Source: 40-80 sp040394775
GTDB lineage: Bacteria; Bacteroidota; Bacteroidia; Flavobacteriales_D; Crocinitomicaceae
DNA: 32,214 nt
Assembly (NCBI GenBank): GCA_040394775.1
Contig: JBEBRN010000031.1
Location: 1 to 32,214, forward strand
Direction of reading: 5' to 3'
The notes under the pieces were generated by a model. It was not told the DNA's origin. It searched no databases and worked only from the letters and a program-made list of their open reading frames with translations. Position 1 is the stretch's first letter, and each line of letters begins with the position of its first letter. Both the position numbers and the translations under genes were made by a program. This document shows, in pieces, positions 1 through 7,998 of the stretch.

Positions 1-2
1 AC

Positions 3-563
3 ACAGTTGTTGCGTCTTTACATGCACAGCATGTAGCGTCTGGAGGAACAGAGACATACCTTGAGTTTTTAGAAAACTATCAGCAAGAAGTTACTCAAAT
101 TTACAATTACGATTTCATCTACGAAACCTATTTAAGGTATTTTGACAAAGCTAAAATTGTCGTGTTACCTTTTGAATTATTGAAAGCCGACAAAGATGCT
201 TTTCTTCGATTGATTGAAAAACAATTTGAAATTCCTTATCACGTTTTCATTTCGAAAGAAGTCAATAAGTCTTTATCACCAAAGCATATTGATTTTTACT
301 TGAAATGTTCCAAATTGGTCTATCGAATTATTCGCATTTTCCCGAAATTTATGCGCCGTAAGTTGACAAACATTTATGTATTGGTACTGGAAAGTGGCAT
401 TATGCTAAAATTAAAAGATACCTTCTTCAGTAAAAAAGGAAAAATAGAACATTCTATTGAAACAAAAAAGAAAGAAGAGATAGTTTTAAAAACAATGAAA
501 GCAAATGCGAAAGAATTAATTCAAATTAAGGAAATTGTGCCATTTGCAGAATTTTATTCTTAA
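3..563 (+). CDS. Sulfotransferase-like protein, C-terminal part (partial)
   Basis: The reading frame is open from the first bases of the window to the TAA at 561-563, so the gene starts upstream; the GTG at 162 is internal. About 186 residues are visible. The pattern of a run ending KAKIVVLPFELLKADKDAF followed by LRLIEKQF resembles the part of sulfotransferase-family proteins where a strand (valpyEdL) leads into 'kdpeafl..i..fl'. If right, the enzyme would transfer sulfate from PAPS to an acceptor, often a surface glycan in Bacteroidota. The PAPS-binding P-loop would lie upstream, outside the window, so this is a family guess from the C-terminal half only. No signal peptide or membrane segment is visible in this part. 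Confidence 0.5.
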   Translation, partial: TVVASLHAQHVASGGTETYLEFLENYQQEVTQIYNYDFIYETYLRYFDKAKIVVLPFELLKADKDAFLRLIEKQFEIPYHVFISKEVNKSLSPKHIDFYLKCSKLVYRIIRIFPKFMRRKLTNIYVLVLESGIMLKLKDTFFSKKGKIEHSIETKKKEEIVLKTMKANAKELIQIKEIVPFAEFYS

Positions 564-791
564 ATAATAATTTCAGACTCTTTTTGAATTACTTTTTCTT
601 GCAATTAATGCTATGCACTCATAATAAAGATAAAAATATATATAATAATTTCGTAATTTATACGTTTTTAAATACAATTAGGATGGGCCAAATGTTAAAT
701 TTAGATAAAATTTTTTCTAAAAAGTAAATATATAGTGTAACTTTACGTTACTAATTGTATAATTATATAAATTAAAATTAAATAAGTCGAT

Positions 792-1481
792 ATGAAAGCA
801 AAGATTTTATTAGCTGAAGACGATACAAGTTTAGGATTTGTTATTGCTGACCAATTAAGATCGGAGGGATACCAAGTTACATTATGTTCAAATGGGGTAG
901 AGGCATATCAGAGGTTTAATGAAGATAAATTTAATATCTGTATCTTAGATGTTATGATGCCAAAAAAAGATGGATTTACATTAGCGGATGATATTCGCAA
1001 GTTAAATAGTGAGATTCCAATTATCTTTTTGACGGCCAAATCTATGATGGAAGATAAAGCAAAAGGATTTGATGTAGGCGGAGACGACTATTTGACGAAG
1101 CCTTTCAGTTTTGAAGAATTGCACATGCGTATTAAGGCGTTGTTAAAACGTGTCAATATTGTAGTGGGTGATGTCGAAGAAAAGGAAATTAAATTAGGTT
1201 CTTATATATTTGATGTGGAGAATTATAGATTAATTCACCCTAAATTTGAAAAGACATTAACGAAGAAAGAAGCGCAAATTTTGAGAATGCTTTGTAAATT
1301 TAAAAATCAAGTAGCTCCTCGTGAGGTGATTTTAAATGCCGTTTGGGGACAAGATGATTATTTCGTTGGAAGAAGTTTAGATGTTTTCATCACTAAGTTG
1401 AGAAAGTATTTGAAAGAAGACGAAAGCGTTCAAGTTACTAATATTCACGGTATTGGATTCAAACTTGAATTGAAGGACTAA
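792..1481 (+). CDS. OmpR-family response regulator, RprY-like
   Basis: A 229-residue two-component transcription factor. The receiver domain (about residues 4-120) has the acidic pair D10/D11, the phosphoacceptor D53 in ILDVMMPKKDG, T81 in FLTAK and K103 in the LTKP motif, so all signalling residues are present. The C-terminal half (about 130-228) is a winged-helix DNA-binding domain containing LTKKEAQIL, VWGQDDYFVGRSLDVFITKLRK and a terminal NIHGIGFKL hairpin. The receiver strongly resembles RprY of Bacteroides. No histidine kinase gene lies beside it, so its partner must be elsewhere. It ends 3 bases before tsaB and is probably co-transcribed with it. The 228-bp gap upstream is AT-rich; TAACTTTA at 738-745 is only an imperfect match to a TAnnTTTG box. 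Confidence 0.93.
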   Translation: MKAKILLAEDDTSLGFVIADQLRSEGYQVTLCSNGVEAYQRFNEDKFNICILDVMMPKKDGFTLADDIRKLNSEIPIIFLTAKSMMEDKAKGFDVGGDDYLTKPFSFEELHMRIKALLKRVNIVVGDVEEKEIKLGSYIFDVENYRLIHPKFEKTLTKKEAQILRMLCKFKNQVAPREVILNAVWGQDDYFVGRSLDVFITKLRKYLKEDESVQVTNIHGIGFKLELKD

Positions 1482-1484
1482 ATA

Positions 1485-2168
1485 ATGAAAACGTATTTAT
1501 TACATTTAGAAACTGCTACCAAATCTTGTTCGGTGGCAGTTTCTGTTAATGGGCAATTGGTACAACTTATCGAATCACTGGATGAAGGCTATTCACATGG
1601 TGAAAAACTGACGTTGTATATAGAAGAAGCGTTGAATAAAGCAAACATCGAACCGTCTGACTTAAGTGCTGTTTCTATTAGTTCGGGTCCTGGTTCTTAT
1701 ACGGGATTGCGCATCGGTACTTCTACGGCAAAAGGAATTTGTTTTGCACTAAATATCCCATTTATAGCGATTGATTCTTTGCGATGCATTGCTTTAGCTG
1801 CTCACGAAAAATATCCGAACACAAATATTTTATCGATGATTGATGCACGCAGAATGGAAGCGTTTACGCAAGTGTATGATGAAGATTTACATCCACTTAC
1901 GGAAATTACCGCAACTATTCTGGAAGAAACAACATTTCAAGCATTCGAACCTCTGGTTGTCATCGGTGACGCTGCCGCTAAGACAGCTGAACTTTGGCAA
2001 AATCGAAACCTTACCATTGATACCACCAATTTTTCTTCTGCAAAAGGTCAAATAATGGAAGCATATAATAAGTTTCTCGCAAAAGATTTCGTAGATTTAG
2101 CGTACTTTGAACCTTTCTATCTCAAAGATTTTGTCGTTAATAAACCGAAACAGACTTCATGCAGTTAA
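1485..2168 (+). CDS. tsaB: TsaB, tRNA t6A37 threonylcarbamoyl complex subunit
   Basis: A 227-residue ASKHA-fold protein (YeaZ/TsaB). The N terminus has the phosphate-binding strand pattern HLETATKSCSVAV, followed by SHGE near residue 37 and the family signature SGPGSYTGLRIG at about residues 67-78. TsaB is a non-catalytic scaffold that pairs with TsaD, and with TsaE, to place threonylcarbamoyl on A37 of ANN-decoding tRNAs; a tRNA-Lys(UUU), itself a t6A substrate, lies 3 kb downstream. The length is normal for the family. The start is 3 bases after the response regulator stop, and the last 10 bases overlap the next gene in another frame, so a translationally coupled operon is likely. Confidence 0.93.
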   Translation: MKTYLLHLETATKSCSVAVSVNGQLVQLIESLDEGYSHGEKLTLYIEEALNKANIEPSDLSAVSISSGPGSYTGLRIGTSTAKGICFALNIPFIAIDSLRCIALAAHEKYPNTNILSMIDARRMEAFTQVYDEDLHPLTEITATILEETTFQAFEPLVVIGDAAAKTAELWQNRNLTIDTTNFSSAKGQIMEAYNKFLAKDFVDLAYFEPFYLKDFVVNKPKQTSCS

Positions 2169-3229
2169 AAGCAATTATTCAACAAAGCGAAAAACCATAT
2201 ATCATTGCTGGTCCTTGTAGTATTGAGAGCGAATCACAATTGTATACGATAACAAAAGCATTGAACGAAAATGAGGACGTTAGCTTAATTCGTGCAGGCG
2301 TATGGAAGCCACGAACGCGCCCCAATTCCTTTGAAGGTATTGGAGAAATTGGCCTCACATGGATACAAGAAGTGAAAAAAGAATTCTCGAAACCTTTTTG
2401 TATTGAAGTGGCAACACCGAAACATGTTGAGTTAGCTTTGAAAGCTGGCGTGGATGTGCTTTGGATGGGTGCTAGGACGACGGTGAATCCATTTGCAGTA
2501 CAAGACATTGTCGATGCATTGAAAGGAGTGGAAATTCCTATTTTGATAAAAAATCCAATCAATCCCGATGTGAATTTATGGATTGGTGCTTTTGAACGTT
2601 TTCAAAAAGGTGGAATAACCGATTTAACGGCTATTCATCGTGGTTTTTCAAGCTACAATCATCCTAAATATCGAAATGTACCGAATTGGGAAATTCCCAT
2701 CGCTTTGAAAGAACATTTTCCGATGATGCCTATAATTTGTGATCCAAGCCACATCACAGGCAATAGAGAGTTGATCTTTGAGGTTTCTCAAAACGCACTC
2801 GATTTGAATTTTAACGGATTGATGATAGAAACCAGTCCCGATCCTGATAAAGCACTTTCGGATGCTTCACAGCAGATTACGCCTGAGAGATTGAAAGATA
2901 TTTTATCTCAATTAATCAAACGAAATCCAACGGACAAGAATTACGAAGTACAGTTGAAAAACTACCGTGAACAATTAAAGAATTTAGACGATGGTGTTTT
3001 TGAATTGCTTTCTAAACGGATGCAACTAAGTGATAAATTAGGTGATTTTAAACGCGAAAAGAACCTGACTATTTTAGATGTTAGCCAATGGATGAAAATC
3101 TTACAAGAACGCTTAGAATCTTCTGAAACGACAGGATTGAGTCCAAAATTCATCCGTACACTCATGGACTCTATTCATCAAGAATCGATACAACATCAAA
3201 ATAGCGTAATGAATAGAAAGGAGGAATAA
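2159..3229 (+). CDS. Bifunctional DAHP synthase / chorismate mutase
   Basis: A 356-residue fusion. Residues about 1-255 are a type I-beta (KDO8P-synthase-like) DAHP synthase: AGPCSIES with the metal-ligand Cys20, GVWKPRTRPNSFEG, GADVLWMGART-like WMGARTTVNPF, LIKNP, the HRGFSSY block and CDPSHITGNRE. It condenses phosphoenolpyruvate and erythrose 4-phosphate, the first step of the shikimate pathway. Residues about 262-350 form an all-helical AroQ-type chorismate mutase (YREQLKNLDDGVFELLSKRM, then LGDFKREKN), which makes prephenate. In fused enzymes of this type the mutase domain also senses prephenate and feedback-inhibits the synthase. The start overlaps the end of tsaB by 10 bases. aroA follows after 38 bases, making a small aromatic pathway cluster. 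Confidence 0.93.
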   Translation: MQLKAIIQQSEKPYIIAGPCSIESESQLYTITKALNENEDVSLIRAGVWKPRTRPNSFEGIGEIGLTWIQEVKKEFSKPFCIEVATPKHVELALKAGVDVLWMGARTTVNPFAVQDIVDALKGVEIPILIKNPINPDVNLWIGAFERFQKGGITDLTAIHRGFSSYNHPKYRNVPNWEIPIALKEHFPMMPIICDPSHITGNRELIFEVSQNALDLNFNGLMIETSPDPDKALSDASQQITPERLKDILSQLIKRNPTDKNYEVQLKNYREQLKNLDDGVFELLSKRMQLSDKLGDFKREKNLTILDVSQWMKILQERLESSETTGLSPKFIRTLMDSIHQESIQHQNSVMNRKEE

Positions 3230-3267
3230 GCTATCTTTTTAGTATATTCGCTTATAGTCAGATATAT

Positions 3268-4521
3268 ATGAATTACGAAATCAAACCTTTTCAGAATTAC
3301 GAAGGAATTATTCAAATTCCACCGTCAAAAAGTGATAGTCAGCGTGTTATATTGGCAGCTGCACTTGCTAAAGGAACTTCTATTGTTAAAAATATAGGTG
3401 TTTGTAAAGATGAATTGGCGATGATGTCTTTGATTCAAAAGCTAGGAGCAAACGTTACGGTAGTCGAAGACGAATTTCTCATTACTGGAACATCAGCTAT
3501 TCCTTTGGAAGTTGAAGTAAACGTAGGTGAAAGCGGTTTAGGAGCTCGTTTGTTAAGTGGAGTATTTGCTTGTAGCGAAGGAAAACAGCGAATAGTAGGA
3601 GAGGACTCTGTGCTCAAGCGTAGAATGACTTTTTACCCCAAACACAAAGAAGTATTAAAAGGGAACATCCTCTGCAATGAATCTTGCACGCTACCACTAA
3701 CGTTTGAGAACACCATACAAACGAGTGACATTATTGTAAACGGAGGTGAAAGTTCACAAGATATTTCTGGTTTGCTTTATGGACTTTGTACGTTGAGAAA
3801 ACCAATCGATTTACATGTTTTGCATCTAAAAAGCCGTCCGTATTTACAGATGACCTTAAACGTACTTGAAAAGTTTGGAATTGAAATCACGCACCAAGAT
3901 TTTGACTATTTTTCGATACCTGCAAATGAAGGACTTCAAGCAACTGATTATACCATAGAAGGAGATTGGAGTTCGGCTAGTTTTTGGTTAGTGGCTTCTG
4001 CTTTAGGAAAAAATATCGGTGTAGACGGATTACAATTAAATAGTTTACAAGCCGATAAGCACTTAATTAGCATTCTACTAGATGCTAATTGTTCCGAAGT
4101 GCGAAGTCAGTTTCTAATCATAGACGGAGAAGCGCGAACACCAATAGATTGTGATTTGATTAATAGTCCTGACTTATTTCCTGCATTGACAACGTATGCT
4201 GCATTGACACCTGGAATTTCACGCTTATTAGGAGTGCATCGTCTTATTAATAAAGAAAGCAATCGTGTGGAAGCATTGATTGCTGAATTTTCCAAATTAG
4301 GTGTTGACCTTTGGGTGGAAAATGACACTTTAGTTATCGAAGGGAAAGATACCATTTCAGGCGGAACGGTAAATGCACACAACGACCATCGTATTGCCAT
4401 GTGTTTAGCCATCGCAGGTATGTTTGCAACGGAACCTGTCCTTATTGAAGGAGCTGAAAGTGTTGCTAAGAGTTATCCCCAATTTTGGGAACATTTGGAG
4501 CAATTAGTGGTTCCAATTTAA
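3268..4521 (+). CDS. aroA: EPSP synthase (3-phosphoshikimate 1-carboxyvinyltransferase)
   Basis: A 417-residue enzyme joining shikimate 3-phosphate and phosphoenolpyruvate, the step before chorismate synthase. Recognisable blocks are PPSKSDSQR at 18-26 (the PGSKS motif, with Lys21), GESGLGARLL in place of the common GNAGTAMRPL, NGGESSQDISGLL for the substrate loop, SPDLFPAL with the catalytic Asp, LINKESNRVEAL in place of KESDR, and HNDHRIAM. The changes look like the divergent short Bacteroidota form rather than decay: the frame is intact and the key Lys, Asp, Arg and His positions remain. It starts 38 bases after the DAHP synthase/chorismate mutase gene and is probably in the same operon. 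Confidence 0.92.
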   Translation: MNYEIKPFQNYEGIIQIPPSKSDSQRVILAAALAKGTSIVKNIGVCKDELAMMSLIQKLGANVTVVEDEFLITGTSAIPLEVEVNVGESGLGARLLSGVFACSEGKQRIVGEDSVLKRRMTFYPKHKEVLKGNILCNESCTLPLTFENTIQTSDIIVNGGESSQDISGLLYGLCTLRKPIDLHVLHLKSRPYLQMTLNVLEKFGIEITHQDFDYFSIPANEGLQATDYTIEGDWSSASFWLVASALGKNIGVDGLQLNSLQADKHLISILLDANCSEVRSQFLIIDGEARTPIDCDLINSPDLFPALTTYAALTPGISRLLGVHRLINKESNRVEALIAEFSKLGVDLWVENDTLVIEGKDTISGGTVNAHNDHRIAMCLAIAGMFATEPVLIEGAESVAKSYPQFWEHLEQLVVPI

Positions 4522-4536
4522 TTTAAAATAGATAAA

Positions 4537-5103
4537 ATGAATCGTTTAAAGATTATAACATCCACCACACGAGAAGGTCGTAGTGGAATTGCAGTAGCGA
4601 ATTGGATAACGGCGTTAGCAAAAAGTGCGGGTGAGTTTGAGGTGGAATTACTCGATTTGAAAGAGATTGCATTGCCGTTTATAGATGAACCGAATCATCC
4701 CCGTTTGAAAAAATACACACACGAACACACCAAGCAGTGGAGTGCGATTATTGATTCCGCTGATGCTTTTATTATCGTACTTGCAGAATACAACTATGGT
4801 TATCCCGCACCGATAAAGAATGCGATAGATTATTTGTTCCAAGAATGGCAGTATAAACCAGTTGGTTTTGTCAGTTATGGAGGTGTCTCAGCAGGACTTC
4901 GTTCTACGCAAATGCTCAAGCAAGTGGTGACGACCTTGAATATGATGCCCATTCAAGAGCAAGTGAATCTTCCATTCTTTTCAAAGAATATTGTCGATGG
5001 TGTTTTTCAATCCGATGAAAAGATCGATAACACGGCGAAAGTGCTTTTAAAAGAATTGTTTAGATGGAGCGAATCGATGAAAGCAATGCGCTTTAAGAAC
5101 TAA
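4537..5103 (+). CDS. NADPH-dependent FMN reductase family protein
   Basis: A 188-residue flavodoxin-fold oxidoreductase. The N terminus IITSTTREGRSG is the FMN phosphate-binding loop, EYNYGYPAPIKNAIDYL at about residues 87-103 is the conserved flavin-binding block, and KPVGFVSYGGVSAGLR at about 112-127 is the third flavin contact. Such enzymes reduce free flavins or quinones with NAD(P)H in the cytoplasm; the true substrate cannot be told from sequence. It starts 15 bases after aroA, so it is likely the last gene of the same transcription unit, with no obvious metabolic link. No clear terminator follows before the tRNA promoter. Confidence 0.88.
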   Translation: MNRLKIITSTTREGRSGIAVANWITALAKSAGEFEVELLDLKEIALPFIDEPNHPRLKKYTHEHTKQWSAIIDSADAFIIVLAEYNYGYPAPIKNAIDYLFQEWQYKPVGFVSYGGVSAGLRSTQMLKQVVTTLNMMPIQEQVNLPFFSKNIVDGVFQSDEKIDNTAKVLLKELFRWSESMKAMRFKN

Positions 5104-5147
5104 TTTCCCTGAAATACTTAAAAGAATGTAATTTTTTAAAATAATTC

Positions 5148-5177
5148 TTGCGTAAATAAAAAAAGTAGTTATCTTTG
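5148..5177 (+). promoter_or_regulatory. Bacteroidota-type promoter of tRNA-Lys
   Basis: TATCTTTG at 5170-5177 is an exact match to the TAnnTTTG -7 box of Bacteroidota housekeeping sigma factors. A TTG at 5148-5150 sits 19 bases upstream, the expected place of the -33 element. The tRNA begins 45 bases after the -7 box. Confidence 0.75.
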
Positions 5178-5222
5178 CCCCCGTCTATAACTCAATAATC
5201 TTGGGTCGAACACGAAGACGAT

Positions 5223-5298
5223 GATTCCGTAGCTCAGCTGGTAGAGCAATACACTTTTAATGTATGGGCCCTGGGTTCGAATCCCAGCGGGATCACCA
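5223..5298 (+). tRNA. tRNA-Lys (anticodon UUU), CCA encoded
   Basis: A complete cloverleaf can be drawn. The acceptor stem GATTCCG (5223-5229) pairs with CGGGATC (5288-5294) with one T-G pair, followed by discriminator A and an encoded CCA. The D arm is AGCTCAGCTGGTAGAGC. The anticodon stem ATACA/TGTAT encloses the loop CTTTTAA, so the anticodon TTT is at 5256-5258. The T arm is CTGGG-TTCGAAT-CCCAG. An integrase gene starts about 290 bases downstream, so this gene is a likely insertion target. Confidence 0.96.
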
Positions 5299-5325
5299 AA
5301 AGCCTCTCAACTGAGAGGCTTTTTT
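5299..5325 (+). terminator. Rho-independent terminator of tRNA-Lys
   Basis: Directly after the CCA end, AGCCTCTC pairs with GAGAGGCT across a short AACT loop, extended by A-T pairs at the base, and is followed by a run of T. Confidence 0.88.
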
Positions 5326-5408
5326 CGTTAAAAGCCCCCAAATTTCAGGAAATTATCAAATCATCACATAGTGGTAAACACAAATAAATACATCCAAATT
5401 CAAACTTT

Positions 5409-5456
5409 CAGTAACCTATACAGTAACCTGAAAGTTATCTGTAAATTTGGTTACTG
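5409..5456. repeat. Three CAGTAACC octamers (two direct, one inverted)
   Basis: CAGTAACCT occurs at 5409-5417 and 5421-5429, and the reverse complement GGTTACTG at 5449-5456. The group lies between the tRNA terminator and the integrase gene, where arm-type or accessory sites of a tyrosine recombinase would be expected. Function is inferred from position only. Confidence 0.5.
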
Positions 5457-5556
5457 GAAACAGCTAAATCTCTTTTTTATTGGATTTAGATTACTTGTTG
5501 CACGGAAATTATTTGACAGAGATTAATCTGATAAATAGTTTCAATAAACTGAATGA

Positions 5557-5587
5557 ACGGTTTTAAAAGTGTAACATTTAAAACCGT
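5557..5587. promoter_or_regulatory. 11-bp perfect inverted repeat at the integrase start
   Basis: ACGGTTTTAAA (5557-5567) and TTTAAAACCGT (5577-5587) are exact reverse complements around a 9-base spacer. The right arm ends 2 bases before the ATG at 5590. It may be an operator for autoregulation of the integrase, a recombination core, or an RNA hairpin that masks the start codon. Confidence 0.55.
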
Positions 5588-5589
5588 AT

Positions 5590-6855
5590 ATGATGAGTAC
5601 TAATCAGAAATTCAAAATCCTTTTTTGGTTGTATAACCAAAAAGCCAAAGACGATAAATCGCCTTTGTACATCCGAATTTATGTGGATCAAAAAAAGACT
5701 GAAATTGCAACAAAGCATTTCATCCCAAAATCCTATTGGGATAGCAAAGCAGGAAAATGTAAATCAAGTTACAAACATTCCCAGTTGCTCAATGCCTACA
5801 TTGAAAAAACACGAAACGATTTGAACCAAATTTTTCTTGGCTTTTCATCAATGGGGAAAATGATAGTATCACAAGACATCAAAAACAAGTTTTTAGGAGT
5901 TGAAGACCAACGCCCCAAAAATAAAACCATTCTTGATGCCTTCGAATACCACAATCTAAAACTATCTGAACAAGTTAAAAGCGAAATTGTAGTATCGAAA
6001 ACTTACGCTCGTTATATTATAACCAAAAACAAAGTTCAGGCTTTTATGAAGCACCAGTACAAGAAAGAAGATATGGATCTACCTGAAATGCGACTACGTT
6101 TCGTTACTGAGCTTGAACATTATTTATTGACATTAGACAAGCTCCAATCCAACACAGCACATAAGTATATCAAGAACCTTAAAAAGATAATGAATATGGC
6201 TGTTGGGTTAGATTGGATTCCAAGCAATCCTTTTAATCAATTCAAATGTTCTTATACAAGTCCTGAAAGAGAGATTTTAAACCAGGAAGAAATCAACATC
6301 CTCATCAATAAAAAGTTGCACACTTCTCGTCTCGAAGAGGTTCGAGATGTGTTTATCTTTTGTTGTTACACAGGCTTTGCCTATTCGGATGTATATGAGT
6401 TTAGAAAAAATGCTGTTATGAAAGGACTAGACGGTAATTTATGGCTCAGTACACTTCGACAAAAGACGGGAACGAAAGAAAGTGTTCCGCTTCTTCCAAC
6501 TGCATTAGAGATTATTGAAAAGTACCGCAATCACGAGTATTGTACCAAATACGATAAATTACTTCCTGTAAATAGCAATCAGCGTTACAATGCCTATTTG
6601 AAAGAAATAGCCGACATCTGTGGAATCGATAAAAAATTAACCTCGCATATTGCTCGTCACACATTTGCAACCACCATTACACTCGCAAATGGCGTTCCGA
6701 TTGAAACTGTTAGTAAGATGCTTGGCCATAGTAGTATTCGAACGACTCAGATTTATGCCAAAGTCGTAGAGCAAAAGGTTAGTGATGATATGCAGCAACT
6801 TAGAAAAAAATTGTTTTCACAATTTGATAAGCAATCTCTGACCAACATCGGATAA
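5590..6855 (+). CDS. Tyrosine recombinase (IntDOT-like integrase)
   Basis: A 421-residue site-specific recombinase. Residues about 5-100 form the Bacteroidota arm-binding domain (KILFWLYNQ..., SPLYIRIYVDQKKTEIATK), about 110-210 a SAM-like core-binding domain, and about 225-405 the catalytic domain. Visible catalytic residues are K292 in LRQKTGTK, H353 and R356 in HIARH, H380 in MLGHSS and the nucleophile Y389 in QIYAKV. At the first catalytic Arg position the block reads TGFAYSDV (261-268), with Ala264 where TGLR is usual; IntDOT of CTnDOT also lacks this Arg. It probably integrates the element at the tRNA-Lys gene. ATG codons at 5590 and 5593 are both possible starts. Confidence 0.92.
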   Translation: MMSTNQKFKILFWLYNQKAKDDKSPLYIRIYVDQKKTEIATKHFIPKSYWDSKAGKCKSSYKHSQLLNAYIEKTRNDLNQIFLGFSSMGKMIVSQDIKNKFLGVEDQRPKNKTILDAFEYHNLKLSEQVKSEIVVSKTYARYIITKNKVQAFMKHQYKKEDMDLPEMRLRFVTELEHYLLTLDKLQSNTAHKYIKNLKKIMNMAVGLDWIPSNPFNQFKCSYTSPEREILNQEEINILINKKLHTSRLEEVRDVFIFCCYTGFAYSDVYEFRKNAVMKGLDGNLWLSTLRQKTGTKESVPLLPTALEIIEKYRNHEYCTKYDKLLPVNSNQRYNAYLKEIADICGIDKKLTSHIARHTFATTITLANGVPIETVSKMLGHSSIRTTQIYAKVVEQKVSDDMQQLRKKLFSQFDKQSLTNIG

Positions 6856-6882
6856 TCCTAAATTAAGAAAAATACATACACC

Positions 6883-6926
6883 AAACGCCTGGTTGCTGAG
6901 CATTGTCGAAGCGCTAGGCGTTTTCT
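6883..6926 (+). terminator. Terminator hairpin after the integrase
   Basis: AAACGCCT (6883-6890) pairs with AGGCGTTT (6916-6923), followed by T-rich sequence. The 25-base interior contains TTGCTGAGCATTGTCGAAGCG, a sequence style often seen in dispersed intergenic palindromes of this phylum. Confidence 0.6.
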
Positions 6927-6930
6927 ATTT

Positions 6931-6955
6931 GTATAACAAGTTAGCAATGTTATAC
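6931..6955. promoter_or_regulatory. 8-bp perfect inverted repeat before the rteC-like gene
   Basis: GTATAACA (6931-6938) and TGTTATAC (6948-6955) are exact reverse complements around a 9-base spacer, 31 bases before the start codon. The arm-spacer geometry resembles the repeat at the integrase start, although the arm sequence differs. An operator is the simplest reading. Confidence 0.45.
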
Positions 6956-6986
6956 GTACAAATCAAGAATTCAAAATTGATACATT

Positions 6987-7835
6987 ATGAAAAATTATTT
7001 TAGTCAATTGACCGGAAAACTGGAAAGAGAAATTACTAAAATCAGTAATTCAGACCAGACAGAAGTTCAAAAATGTGAAGCATGTAAATTGTTGATTTTT
7101 GAACATTATCAGGAGCTGCGTAAATTTGCGTCCAACTATCAATTCAAATCTGAACAGGAGGAAATGGATTATTTCCGGAATTTAAAACCTGAATTAGTAG
7201 CCACGATGATGTATTATTACAAAAAATCAAAAATCACCAAACAGCATTTTTTAAGTGATTCTAAAATCACAAAAAAGCATCTTCAGTATGAGTTGCAGAA
7301 AGTAGAAAAGTTCCATTCACAGCACCTCGAATTTATAATATATTATAATAGTGGTCAAACCAATTTTGATGAAGTATTGTTTTTAAGAAAGAACTTGGAT
7401 CCATCTTCTATTCCTCCCTATATTCTTTTACGTGATGATTTTAATCATACAACTAACGGGGATTACTTGGTGTCAAAATTAATACTGAATACAAAACTCT
7501 ACAAATTCATTCAAAATCAATTAAATGCTCCATCGGTTGAAACTACTAATGGAGAAAATCCCAAAACTATCAAGTCGGATTTTAATTGGACAGCTCCAAA
7601 ATCCGCATTAATAGAGCTTGTCTATGCCCTTTATTGTAAAGGTGTAATTAATAAAGGTGAAGTCGAAATAAAGAAATTAATCAAAGAATTTGGAGTGTTT
7701 TTCAATATTGATTTAGGTGACCCTTATAGACAATTCATCAATATTAAGCAACGAAAAAAATCAAATGCAATATTCCTTGAATCTCTTACAAACAGTTTGA
7801 TTGACTACATATATGAACAGGATAGTATCCCGTAG
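6987..7835 (+). CDS. RteC-family regulatory protein
   Basis: A 282-residue cytoplasmic protein without signal peptide or membrane segments. The N-terminal third has the RteC-like pattern ELRKFASNYQFKSEQEEMDYFRNLKPEL followed by MMYYYKKSKI, and the C-terminal part has SALIELVYALYCKGVINKGEVEIKKLIKEFGVFFNIDLGD, the usual C-terminal block of RteC-domain proteins. In CTnDOT, RteC activates the excision genes. Here it sits between the integrase and a small HTH gene, which fits a role in switching excision on. The tetracycline-linked RteA/RteB sensors of CTnDOT are not in the window, so the inducing signal is unknown. Confidence 0.82.
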   Translation: MKNYFSQLTGKLEREITKISNSDQTEVQKCEACKLLIFEHYQELRKFASNYQFKSEQEEMDYFRNLKPELVATMMYYYKKSKITKQHFLSDSKITKKHLQYELQKVEKFHSQHLEFIIYYNSGQTNFDEVLFLRKNLDPSSIPPYILLRDDFNHTTNGDYLVSKLILNTKLYKFIQNQLNAPSVETTNGENPKTIKSDFNWTAPKSALIELVYALYCKGVINKGEVEIKKLIKEFGVFFNIDLGDPYRQFINIKQRKKSNAIFLESLTNSLIDYIYEQDSIP

Positions 7836-7884
7836 AAACATGTAGAGATGGGTACTTAAATTCTTCGTAATTGGAGAGAATAAC

Positions 7885-7921
7885 GACAAGGTGGTAATTT
7901 CAAGCCACCTTGTCATTTTTT
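7885..7921 (+). terminator. Terminator hairpin after the rteC-like gene
   Basis: GACAAGGTGG (7885-7894) and CCACCTTGTC (7905-7914) form a perfect 10-bp stem with a 10-base loop, followed by ATTTTTT. The right arm repeats the CACCTTGTC word found twice more near 8000. Confidence 0.75.
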
Positions 7922-7998
7922 ACATTAAATTTCAAGAAATATAAATTTACTAATTTGATAATCAGATATTTACTTATTTTATATGTAAAAATATCATA

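Noticed and set aside
1840..2055. 71-codon plus-strand frame inside tsaB
   Set aside because: It is an out-of-frame shadow of an intact, well-recognised gene.
6931..6955. Possible integron attC site
   Set aside because: The arms GTATAAC/GTTATAC do not fit the RYYYAAC/GTTRRRY core sites, and there is no IntI-type integrase or cassette.
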